Below are positions 32,900 through 43,754 of a DNA stretch of 64,000 bases, one piece after another. How positions within the stretch are numbered: position 1 is the stretch's first letter; every line of letters begins with the position of its first letter. A program made the position numbers and the translations under genes. The stretch is from Paragonimus westermani (Eukaryota > Platyhelminthes > Trematoda > Plagiorchiida > Troglotrematidae), in contig QNGE01003797.1 of assembly GCA_008508345.1 (NCBI GenBank), forward strand, positions 1 to 64,000. Direction: 5' to 3'. The notes under the pieces were generated by a model. The model was not told the DNA's origin. It made no database searches and worked only from the letters and a program-made list of their open reading frames with translations.

Positions 32900-35225
32900 T
32901 GAAACAAATGAGGGAAACAAACGTGAAGTTTGCATTTCACATATGAGAATATTTAAGATTAAGAATTCACTATTATTTTTCCCGTGAATTGCATCAGCAT
33001 TCATTGGTGAAAGAATTGAGCACTTTTTGAGAATCGCTGCAGAGCAAAACTCAGGTGTACAAGCAGCTTTCGAAACTCCTGCATCCGGACACATTCGTCT
33101 AATAACCTGTATTCCAGTAAAAAAAAGAGAGTTTGCAGAGGAGCGAGAAGATACGAGAAGATGCAAACCCATGGAAGTTTGCATCCTCTCGCATTTCCTT
33201 ACTTTTTCACATTCTCTCTCTTTGTCACCCTTTGCATACGTCTATTGTTTGTAACTAGAAGACTTGGTGGCACTGATCGTGAAAGCTATTGAAAGTGGGT
33301 CGACTCACTTAGGCTTCACCACGTCGAATCCCATTTGGACACTGCCGACGGGAAATTCATTCATTTCTATTCCAATAAGCACCGTTTGCCCTGCCCATTG
33401 TTTCAACTCACGCGAACAGAAAAGTAAAATGAAATCCAAACGCGTCTTTCATGTTACCTCAGCGCTCTCAGTAGCAATGTGGTGTAAACCAAATATACAC
33501 AATTTCTCACGCTACGACGTTAAACTTGCTTCCAATGGATTACCGTTGGATACCGTCAGGTTTCACAGGTCGCATTTTGTACAAAGGTTCAGCAGGTTAT
33601 ATTACAGTATGGCTACAACAGTGACTTCTGAGAGCACACGCACCAACCCAAACGTCTAACGCTTATACACCACATCCTTGAGATTATAGGCTGAATTGAT
33701 GCTGCACAGTTGATCTAGCGCTGCATATAAATATACTGTTTGCAGGGGCCAGACCCAGAAAACTACGAAACGCAGTAGGTCTACAAACATTCGTCCTACA
33801 TCAAAGCTCGATGGTGTTGCCCATGAAGTAGAAAGCTACATATTCTGCCTGAGATACCTTGACAAGATTTATCGGGTCTGCGTGTAGGAGCTACCATGTG
33901 CGCGGTGCGTAACTTTAGACGAGTCGTTCGGCTCCAATGTGTTTACTGGCACCCGTGCTTTAAGCAGACACTTCAATGTTGGTTGCTCATACGAGGCCTC
34001 AACAATGTTCCAAGATAGTTCGTGTCTTCGATGTTTGAATCAACTGCGTGTCACCAATGATAACTGAGAGCTAATGCTGATAATTATTTTCTCCCTCAAA
34101 TTGATAATGCCTACACTAATATTGTGTTTTGGCGCAAGTGGATTAGCGCCACCTGGTTTCAAGCATGCTCCAAATTTCCAAGATTTTTGCACTTCACAAG
34201 AGACAGTACTGTTTTTATGAGTCACATATGTGGGCCAGGTTTTGAGCTTGTCTGACTCCATATTAGGTCAATGCTGCTGACAGCAAATATTTAGTGAAGA
34301 ATATGTTGTGCCACTTTGATAAGGTGACTTTACATTTAGCTACAATATGTGATAGCCAAAACTAAACCACAAAATGTGTACTGTATATTAGTACGCTTTT
34401 TTACACTTCAAAAAGAACCTAAACATATGAGAATAGCATGAGTTTGAGAGTGACCTACGCAAATGAGCACGAACGGCGAAACAAAAGACGATCTCTATTT
34501 TCTCGACTGCTGACACCCAAAGCACGTTCTGCTATCATGTATAAATGTTACTGTAGGAAGCTGCACTCAGTGAAGACCACGTTGTGGTTTGATGAAGATA
34601 CATTGGATTATATCACCTACGTTGGAGCTTACTTATTGGAAACTTCCGGATTCCTACGTGCACGTTGCATTTTATCTTGAACGAATATGAATATCACTTT
34701 CAAAGGGTAAAATCACCTGACGATCCCGAATAATACATTTTATTGCCAACGATTGTTCTGCCAAGAAAATTCGTCTTCTACAATTTGAGCGTTTGGTAAA
34801 CTACCACTTGCTTTTAACGCATGCAACAACTCAACGAAATTGCTAGTTCAATGAGAGTGAATGTCCTCTTCGTGTTCATGCACACCGACATGAGATTGGG
34901 TTTATAAGTGTGAGTTAATCGTTTTCGTTCAGGTTAAAACCCGTAACTGTAGAAAAGACTAGTGTTTTTGAAACGTTTTTCAAACTAGCAAGTACAATCT
35001 CTGATCATCTACCGTGACAGTTTACTGCAAGTTATACACCCTTTGCTTATCATCGTGGAAAAGAGGTCCGGAAACAATGCGACATAGATTAGTTCATATT
35101 TTGCTTTCAACCACTAGCTGCAAGAAGTGTCATAAACTTGAATACCGCTACGCCGAATATACTCAGCTGCGAAAAGCACATTACATGTAACTGTAGAAGG
35201 ACTATTAATATAATAGAAGACTAAC
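32900..35225. other. Probable intron of the - strand gene
   Basis: Separates two good - strand exons. It holds an imperfect 15-bp hairpin (33154-33191), a 131-codon + frame (33264-33659), a 73-codon - frame (34040-34261) and an 80-codon + frame (34438-34680). None of these frames has recognisable content. Confidence 0.35.
33154..33191. repeat. Imperfect 15-bp hairpin
   Basis: Arms 33154-33168 and 33177-33191 (CGAGAAGATGCAAAC against GTTTGCATCCTCTCG) differ at one position and enclose an 8-nt loop. A few further pairs extend outward. No function can be assigned. Confidence 0.5.
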
Positions 35226-35463
35226 CTTGAACAGTAATTGAGTGGTTCGTTTTGTTGCTGATGGGTGCGTTCAATAGATTTACCAGCTCCGTCGCCAGGT
35301 TATCCAGACACGGTTTGTTTATTGGAGTGTCCATGAACAATTCGCGATAGAAAAATAGTTCGACCGTCTTTTTATCATGGAATGTTTCGTTTTGCGGGAC
35401 TTGCAAACAAGTGTGCAATGCAAATTTGTGTAATTGGCTGGTAATCTGAAGCACGGTGGGAAA
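35226..35463 (-). CDS. Internal exon of an unrecognised - strand gene
   Basis: Read on the -, TTTTATTTTCTAG abuts TTTCCCACCGTG at 35463, and the exon ends TTCAAG/GTTAGT at 35226. These are strong acceptor and donor signals. Its 238 bases encode 79 residues in phase 0 to phase 1: FPTVLQITSQLHKFALHTCL, then FHDKKTVELFFYRELFMDTP, then a leucine-rich helix (LDNLATELVNLLN). The helical-repeat character suggests a HEAT/ARM-like scaffold, but no family can be named. It lies 192 bases from a compatible exon (35656-35835). The terminal exon at 32747-32878 is in the right order on the same strand. Confidence 0.65.
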
Positions 35464-35655
35464 CTAGAAAATAAAATCCAGGGATCAATCATATTTCACT
35501 GTAGATTTATCAGTTTCATGGTGAACAGTGTAAACCATTTGGAAGATGAAACTGATAGTGTGAATAAGTTTACGAACAGGCAGCATAACGAACACGAGAA
35601 TGATAGCTGATCATGTTTATATAGGAAAAACCACATAGCAGGAAGCAGGTTTAAC

Positions 35656-35835
35656 TAACCCATTGGAAACGTTTTCATTACAAATATCAAATACTATCAG
35701 CATTTCAAGTAACAGTTCAACAGGATGCTTTTTGTTTGCATAACCGTTTTCCTTGTTCAATGAAAGAGATATGGCAGGATATTGACCACTGTGAGATTTC
35801 AAACCTCCCTTTTTCCAACTTTTCCAACATTCAGC
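35656..35835 (-). CDS. Probable preceding exon of the same - strand gene
   Basis: Open - frame encoding SGQYPAISLSLNKENGYANK followed by a helix (HPVELLLEMLIVFDICNEN). The stronger donor (AATGG/GTTAGT, ending 35660) would leave phase 2, which does not read through the next exon. A weaker donor (GGGTTA/GTTAAA, ending 35656) gives phase 0 and joins it. The left edge is uncertain: the frame opens at 35835, and AG acceptors exist inside it (CTCACAG before TGGTCAATATCC). Unrecognised product, helical like its neighbour. Confidence 0.45.
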
Positions 35836-36050
35836 TCAAATGCAGCTAGATGGTAAGGCAACACACTTCGAGTTGCCTTTTTACATTCACAATGAGATTC
35901 CATAATTTGGTTGCTGATAATTTTTTAAATGGTATCTCATCTTGTTACTCAACATTTGCCAAGGTTTTCTATTCGATGCTGTGTTTCATTTGGTTTTTAT
36001 CCGTGGGTGGGTAACAGAGTGCAAATGTGAAATTTCCGAGTTTCCGGTGT

Positions 36051-36190
36051 GGCTTCGTAGCTCAGCTGCCGCGTTGAGGCATGCTGTGTCTGTCGCTGGT
36101 TCGAATCCAGCCGAAGCCCTGACTTTTCACAGTTGGGTCTCATCTAAATTCATAAATCTGCCATACTACTTATTAGTATTATTTTTAGCA
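36051..36190 (+). repeat. tRNA-derived repeat, family B, copy 1
   Basis: Starts with a tRNA-like head. A perfect 7-bp acceptor stem pairs GGCTTCG (36051-36057) with CGAAGCC (36112-36118). The A box is consensus (TAGCTCAGCTG, 36058-36068) and so is the B box (GGTTCGAATCC, 36098-36108). The T arm is a perfect 5 bp. The anticodon arm and variable loop are too short (head only 69 nt), so it is not a working tRNA. A 70-bp tail ending near TACTTATTAGTATTATTTTTAGCAG recurs at 56160-56225, which marks a SINE. Confidence 0.65.
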
Positions 36191-39190
36191 GTTTTGAAAG
36201 AACAGTAAACGAATCATTAAATAATCCATAGTCCGTGTGGAATTTTCATCTCATCCTGGCGATCTTCTACACTCACGATTCACATTGTCACCAATACAAA
36301 ACCGTGTGTGGTTATTTCATCACTAGCTTTCTAGCCTTGTTATGAGGTGAGTATATCCAGTTGACGCGCCTTTCTCGAATGAAAACGATTTGTCCATTTT
36401 AGTGGCACATGTCTACTAGACTAAATTTTGAGTATACAGTTCTTTGAAATCGCATTTCTGAAGCGGTTCGAGCAAACCCTATTATTGTCATGTGCTACTT
36501 TTGATTCCGTTTATTTTTGTCCGCATAATTACACTCTGGTCATTATAACATGAATCCAGATGTGGTTATAATGAACAACAATGATGTTACTGTGTTGTGT
36601 CACACAGATAGCTAAGAGTGATTCATAGTCTTTAACAAACCCGGCGTACGCTTATGCACGAACGGGTTAAATCTGGAATGCTACTTCTAACAGTGTGCAA
36701 ATAAATCATTATTGCATTGTTGTTCGAACGCGTAAGTATTTCATTGGTGGAACTTTTTAGTGATTCCACAATATTACACTTTTTTTGGTAACACTACTCG
36801 TAACAAAAGTCATTGGAAAGTACGAAGTTCCACCAGAAATTTAGGGCTTAATCAACAATAAACCGAACAGCGGATAACACGTGGAACTTAAGGAATTAGG
36901 TCGTAACTGAAGTGGTCCAAAATAGTTGATGACTTGGTGGATTCGAAAGTAATGTTCACTATCAAATGCTTGCACACCTGGTGGGTACACATCTTTCCAA
37001 GATGTGTCGTCGTGTTCTACTGCACGTGTCTCTCGAAAAGGGTGACTGTATATCTGAGTATATTGAGTTGTTCACACCAAGACTGATCAGACGGACCAAC
37101 ATTCTTGTGTTATATAGCGCTGAACAGCTATCTGTACAGCGGATTACCGCGTAAACCAACTGTTGGTAACAATTTCCTAGTTTCACAGGACGGCATTATA
37201 GTATGGTGCAAGAAACAGCCATTTTCATGCCTGAAAGCCTTACTGTTTGAACATTAGGTGTTTATTTACATTTTTTACCCGAAGTTCTGTGCTAGTTGTG
37301 TTCATCTGCGTAGTCGATATCGTCCATCTTCCCACATAACGGAAGGCTTATTTCGCGATGTTTGAATCATCAGATGGCTGCATCAACTGTTATATATATT
37401 ATGAATGGGTGAGAATATTGATAGCATGTATGATTATAAAGTGTCTGTAGCCCACTGACAAGGTGAAACTGAATGACCAAATACAGAGTGAGTGCGTTCC
37501 TTTACTAACAGGTTTTCATGATGCACCTGCAAAAGTATATGAAGTCCTCAGATCAGCGTTGGAGGAGAACAGTGACCGTTCAACTTAGGTGGTGGTGTAC
37601 AAGGGTGGACATGAACCCAGAATTCGATTGTAGACTTCTCTTATTTCTGTAAAAGTTAGATAGATATTGTACGCAATTTTCTCTGATACAGCATTCCAGA
37701 GGCGTTCATAATAAGCAAGAAGGTACAGAGGACTTCAACGTATGAGGAAGAGGAGGGAATTCTTCTATGATAACCATACGTTGTGCAGCAAATTAGTTGT
37801 AGACACTTTCGAGCATTTTATGTTAGACTGATCGATCCATGACTTCGTAAACTTTTGTCCAATTAATGAGATCACGAGAAAAAGGCTTGCCATATGCTCG
37901 CCACTCACATAATCCCGGATAGTACACGATTACACAGGTACACAAACTATTGCGATTTATCCGTGATCCACATTATGACCGCAGATGAACAATAACTTTG
38001 CTCATACTGGTGGTAACAATTTTGCGCTGCATGGTAAACACAACCGAGTATCATCCCATAACTGCGTCCGAGGAATCTTCCATAATGTATTACCTTGAAG
38101 TGAATCGGTGTATGCGAGAAGGCTGAAACGGTGCGAGACCTGCAACACATTTGGCTTCAATTTTCCTCAAAGCTAACCCTAAGACCCATTATCTCATTTC
38201 ACACTTTACGTTTTAATACTTAGACATGTGAGACTCAGCTCGCATGGTGAACATCGAATTATGCTACACTAGTATCACCGCCTCGAATACATCACTAAGT
38301 ATTATGTCCGACTTGACAACGTGCATTCTAATAATCCATGGTTGTCGGTCTGACCCGATCATAGGGAATACACCAACAAACCAGTACCGTTAAACGCGCT
38401 CACGTTAGAAAATATTGTATTCACGGAGGGCACCTGAATAGGGGAGTGTCTAGCTCTGCTGATTATGGTCAACACGTCATGGACCAGAGTAAAATTCTGT
38501 TTAGTCCGCTTTACATTTTTTTACAAGAAAGAATCCAGAAGCACAATAGTGCGCTCTACGCCTAAACTAAGGAGGAGAATATGACTTCCCTTCACAATGT
38601 CTGAACACCCTTTATTAATGTCACATCTTGCTCATGAACGCATATTACCAAAAATTCGTCAGTCACTCATGGTCGCCTGCACGAAAAAGAATAAAGAGCA
38701 GTCATTTTTGATTGGTTACGGTTATGTAACAATCAGAGCAGACGGACGCCAGATTCTCAAGCAACGGCCCAACAGATGCTCACAGCGCATTTTCCTTGTT
38801 TATGACAGGTGCCTCTAGGATCATATATGTCAACTAGTGTTACTTAACTCACCCAGCATTATGGCTGTACATCAACTTATCAGACAGAACAAAAAACAAA
38901 CGAGTTGCCATCCATTGTAACTCAACCTTGTAGGTCCGTTTATTCGATAAATCACACTGCAAAATTGCAAAGTACACGGTTGATAACCGCGTAATCCACA
39001 ACGCGAAAGATTACATATAGTTTCCAGGGCCAGCCGATTAGAGTAGTTTGGTTTGTGATTATCATTTATATGTTGATTAACAACAGTCTAATGTAAGAGC
39101 CCTACTGAGAAGAAGAAAGCCCATGACTACAAACACCTCATGTAGATTTCTTCTTGGAACAAAGCGTTGAAGGGAAACATTCATAAGAAT
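36191..39190. other. Non-coding stretch
   Basis: No recognisable exon. A 9-bp perfect hairpin (36987-36995 with 36999-37007) lies in an otherwise patternless region. Probably intergenic. Confidence 0.35.
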
Positions 39191-39879
39191 TTGTGACTCT
39201 TCCTTTTTGGAAGTTAAATGAGTCTGAACATCAAGGTGAGTCTGAACAGTGTATTTCAGCTGAGACTGGTATGTGGTCAGTGACGGAACGGTCAACAGTG
39301 TTCCATCGGACAGACATGAGTCAGTTTCATGTTGGTCGTACTGAGTACTTACTCAATGGCACATGCCGTTTAATACAACTATGTGGCCAAGAATTAATCC
39401 ATCGATTTCAAGTTGTATGACGATGGTGCCCGAACAGCCACAATATTTAAATCGCCCACCAGACTGCTTGGGTCTTATTGTTCAGATGGTCATTCCAGTG
39501 TCAACTAATTGCCGCAGTTCTCCTTTAGAGAGCCTCCAGTTCTTAACTTTTGCATGGCATACTAAAAAAAATGCCGATGCCATTCAGTTTGCTATTAGGC
39601 CTAAATTAGCTGCATCACTTGAGAAAATTCCCACCGTGCTATCGGGATTTCAGGCTTACGTGGACCGAACCATCTCTTATCTTCACAAGCTCATCCTCCA
39701 CTGCGATAGGTTCTTGGCATGAACAAGCAATCCCCCACGACTACTGCGCCGAATATTTGAAATTAACAGAGCACAGTGTTACGGAGATCCAGTACTGGTG
39801 TCCTGATGTCTCCAAACCGCAACAACTTACCAAATTTGAATTGAACTCGTCACCAACGAGCACTCAGCCACATCGGTGA
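39191..39879 (+). other. Patch of overlapping + strand open frames, unrecognised
   Basis: CATCAAG/GTGAGT near 39235 is a good + donor, and 39363-39722 stays open for 119 codons with mixed composition. No family is recognisable and no clean exon can be drawn, so I record it as possible decayed or partial coding sequence. Confidence 0.2.
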
Positions 39880-41465
39880 AGTATGCTCACGGGACAGAAA
39901 ACATGATGCCAAAGCCGGTTTAGCGGTGAAAATGAGTACAGCGAGACACAAATTCATCCAAAAACTAACCATCCTCTTTGACGGTTTGTTGTTTGTCGCA
40001 TGGAAACTCGCGTTTGTAGAAGGGTTTTTCTCTGCAACTGTTTATCTCTCATCTTTTCTCTAGATTGCCGTTTCAAAACCGTGAAATACTCCGATTTTTC
40101 AAATTCCTGACTTGGATTCAGACATATGTGAACCAGTTCAGCAATCCTCTTTATTCGAAGTTACCCAAGGTTCAGCAACTTGTGCAAAATGATTCGGAGT
40201 TTACCACACACTGATAGCAAAAGTCGGCGCTGCTGGTAAACTCAAACAGTGGCGTATTTTATTTAACTATCAGTCTGGGAGGAGGTTGGTGATAAAATCT
40301 AGCCGAATACAAAGGTTGTGAACAATTATGACTTTTTTAAATAACTACCCAAGGGTGGCTGCCTTGATTATCTCCATAAAGGAAGTAAGCACATTCACTC
40401 ATCGAAGATAATACTTTTATGTGTACAAGTCAAGGTATTTTACGTGCATCACTTCGACTATCATCTTATAAATGTCAGTATTGCATTACAGAGAAGGCAT
40501 GTGTGTAAATATTCACCGATCGCTAAATGATCAGTGAGATAGAAGGCACTTACGTATTATATCCAGAACGTTATGCACGCCTAAAACATTGGTTTAGTAC
40601 AAATTAGAATCAGATATGAAGCAAATGAAACTTTAATTTGCTAAAGCAAAATCCAGTCTCTTTGATTCTAAGTTGTGCTGTGGGGCGCAACATGCTTTTG
40701 CTCAAGAATTCAAGAATGCATCGTTAATATTAACACAGTGCAAGTTTCACCTGGTGTTTCTAGAACGAACAAAATGTCTTTTTTGTGGTAATGCTACGTT
40801 AGTGTTGATGAATACAAACTTCGTTTCAACGCATCATACGAAGGAAGCCGTGGATAAATAGGACGTGTCGATTTGTTGAAGAACATCTTTCTCGCTGCTA
40901 AATGATCACATCCACTACATAGGACAAATGTGATGGTTACTCTGTGCCACACTTCGTGGCCGTAAGGTTCTTACCGTGTGATATACTTGAATCCACTAGT
41001 CATTAATAATAGAAATGACTATAGCACCTTCTAGTGAAGCAATCTTTAATCGCCGTTATATTCCACAGCTTTGCATAGAAAACAAAAACTAACTGTCATT
41101 GGTAATGGGGATGTTAGCAATAAACTTTTCAAAGATCTATCGTGGCTGATTTGTTGTAGAGCAGGTCGGGTTTCACAATACATATATATATATGTCAGAG
41201 AGGCGACCAATAACTTTATACTTGTGCAAAACTGATGAAAATTGCCCATCTACCGACATGCTTGCATGGGCGATGAGAACAAAGGAAATCACTTGTTCGG
41301 GAAAAGTCGTTCAAATACTACTGTTTTCTTTGTTTGTCTCACTGTACGTTTGTTCAAGATCCCGTGCACACCGTAGACGTAGCGATCTGAAAGGTAGACG
41401 AAACAACCGTGTAACGATTTACATTGCGAAAGCGCTCCGCGTGCGCTAAGTACATTCGGTTGCAC
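39880..41465. other. Non-coding stretch
   Basis: Contains a short AT alternation at about 41179-41194. No exon or shared repeat recognised. Confidence 0.35.
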
Positions 41466-41466
41466 G

Positions 41467-42835
41467 TTAGACAGCCCACTCCTTTGCGAGCACCGTCCAC
41501 GGTGCTTCATCTATATCTAGCACGTCCAAAAATTCGACTCCCATCCCGACTTCTGAGACGACTAGTGTTGGTCCCCGGCCTGTAATTTGTGTGTATGGCT
41601 TGAGTCGATCGGTATGGACCGCGATTGGGTGTCTGTTCGTTCCTGTTGGTTCAATAATTTGACAGGTTGCCTCCAAAAGTAATCACTGAACATCATACAG
41701 CCCTTCCCATTGCTTATGCATCTTTATTGGGACTCCCGGACTCGAAAACGTGTTGTGCAACTGTTAGGAGGCAAACTCACCAAAACAATCTAGTCAGGAT
41801 ATCGGTGACGTCTAATGAAATCAGCCAGCATTTCAAACCATCCAGGGCCGCGTTGACGCCTGACGAAATCACACAGAAACAGAGCACTGGGGACACGTCG
41901 GACCGACAACGCCAGAATACGTGCAAGTGAGTGGGAGTGACACACCAGCCCGGGAAACTGACGCTTATAGAATTGGCCTTACTTGGCCACTTGGAAACGA
42001 AGTGGCCTGAACAAGCAGACAGTGACTCATCGAGTAAATAGCCATATTTGGCCACTATTTCATGATATACAGTTACAGGCATTTCATTCATTTGGTCGAA
42101 CTGGTTTTCGGCAATACAGGGTGTCAACCGCAACCGTGGTTTTTGTCTCCGCGCGGGTAGACTAGGGAAAGCCGCATAGCAGGGATCCATGTCTAGCAGA
42201 CAGATTGGCAAAGAAGAGGCTCGTTACATCAGCAGTCATACCTTATTGCAAACCACACAGTAGCTTCAAATACCCTCTTATCGTAATAGTTCTTCTGATG
42301 CCCGTAAGATATCTCCAGATGTGCTCTTGCTATCTGGTGGGCCCACCGAAGTGGGTCGAGAAAATTGATCACGTATTGTGCTACCGAAAGTTGCATTTGC
42401 TGTGTAACGGGCAACCGGGCACCTGGGGGTAGTCTCACTTATCGGCCTGTCCACAAAAGATGTGGGGTTTGGTCAATCGACGAGTGAATGGAACTACGAC
42501 AAGCTAACAGGCATTTTGGTATAGCTAAGTTCCGTTCGGTGACACTCGCCTCTTCGCAAGCCTTGAGGAGATTTCCGAGGGACCTATTCGTCTTTTCACC
42601 TGCCTATTGTCTTGCAGATGGTGAGCCGCAGTTCGCGTCTTATCCATTCCTATTAGCCTGCACATTCCGCGAACCAAAGAGCTTTCGAATCAGGAGCCTT
42701 GGTCTGAATGGAGTTTGGCCGGGGCTCCCCACAGCCGTACCCCGTGTATCCACTTGTGGAAGCGGGACAGATTCACACAATTTGGCGAAGTAATCTAGCA
42801 GGACCGAAATGTGCCGATTGTTTCGGAGGAAACAA
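41467..42835 (-). pseudogene. Ty3/gypsy-type retrotransposon integrase, decayed and interrupted
   Basis: Read on the -, pieces of a Ty3/gypsy integrase occur in order. First is HISVLLDYFAK (first catalytic aspartate region, near 42810), then LHSDQG (second catalytic aspartate) and KTRTAAHH. Next come LLACRSSIHSSIDQTPHLLW, RWAHQIARAHLE, KMHKQWEG and finally IEPTGTNRHPIAVHTDRLKPY near the C terminus. Stops and frameshifts interrupt it. About 450 bases (roughly 41770-42225) without integrase similarity split the C-terminal domain. No LTRs, protease or RT were recognised alongside, so this is a solo remnant. It has no activity. Confidence 0.7.
41777..42211 (-). other. Open frame in the segment interrupting the integrase remnant
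   Basis: A 144-codon - frame within the insertion. The product is rich in cysteine, serine and proline, with no family I recognise. One frame of this length is expected by chance in a window of this size. It could be part of another decayed insertion. Confidence 0.2.
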
Positions 42836-43400
42836 AAGCAAAAAGAAAATCTCCTTTGCGAATAAGTTATGACCCGGTGGTCAGTAATAAAGAGAAGTGG
42901 CTAGCGCACGAATATACGAATCACGAACACGTAGCACAGGGCTTCACAATACCCGAAAACCCCAGGAGAACAGAGAAGACTGTGACCCTTAGCCAAGAAT
43001 GTATTTGCTCTTGAACTAAAGGTAATCTGAGCGACGGACATCCGCGTATATATATTTTTTGAACGTCTTTGCAGCATCCAGCTGCAATTAAACTATCAAC
43101 AGTGAAACGGGCCAATCAAAGACGTAGAAAAAACGTGCGCCAGAATTGAGTTTCAGCCTATTGTGGCACGAAGAAATGAAATTCAAATTTGTAACTTAAT
43201 GTACTAGGATATGTCAAAAATTAAACTGTTCTTAAGGGAAATAGTCTTTTTTCCAATAATTTTCTTAACTCAAAGTGCAACGGCGTTGTATTCACATTAG
43301 AACCTGGAATCGACGATTGCTTACTCAATTTTCTAGACTGCTTAATTATATTTGACCAGCAACAGAGATTTCAGGTTCTGATGTACCACAATTCAATACA
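42836..43400. other. Sequence upstream of the integrase remnant, nothing recognised
   Basis: No RNase H or reverse-transcriptase similarity was recognised on the - strand. Confidence 0.35.
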
Positions 43401-43402
43401 TT

Positions 43403-43750
43403 TTGGTTGTTATCTCAACATCACATTTATTGCATCCGATCGGTATGAAGAGAGCAGTCATCAAACCACTCGTCAACAGAGCTAATAAGTTCTGCACCAC
43501 GGAACTATTCGAAACAACAGAGGTTTCTCATTGTATAGAAATGCTAACCGCTAATCGCTACTTAAACGCACTTATTAAGAACACAGTGAAACGTTTGTTT
43601 ACTAAGGTGGAGATCCAAACGACCAGAACTTTCCATTCTACAGTACAAATCACTTGTATTGAGCAAGCATCTGAAAAAACTCACTCCGTTCACTTTGAAT
43701 ACGCTATCCGGATTCCAGGCTTAGAAATTGCTACGAAAATGCCCGCTTGA
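43403..43750 (+). pseudogene. Penelope-like element scrap, post-RT region
   Basis: The 115-codon frame contains HPIGMKRAVIKPLVNRANKF and ENLFETTEV-like sequence (actual residues ELFETTEV), then LTANRYL. This matches the post-RT pattern of the PLEs here (YKRGLVRTLFHRAREIC, then LANGYPEKF in P1). The RT palm and nuclease are missing on either side. It is a short, old fragment of a further PLE; the assignment rests on this one pattern. Confidence 0.45.
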
Positions 43751-43754
43751 TAAT

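Noticed and set aside
36051..36119. A functional tRNA gene
   Set aside because: The anticodon arm and variable loop are too short, and the tail recurs elsewhere as a repeat.
35942..36208. An 88-codon frame as a gene
   Set aside because: It reads straight through the tRNA-like SINE-B head.
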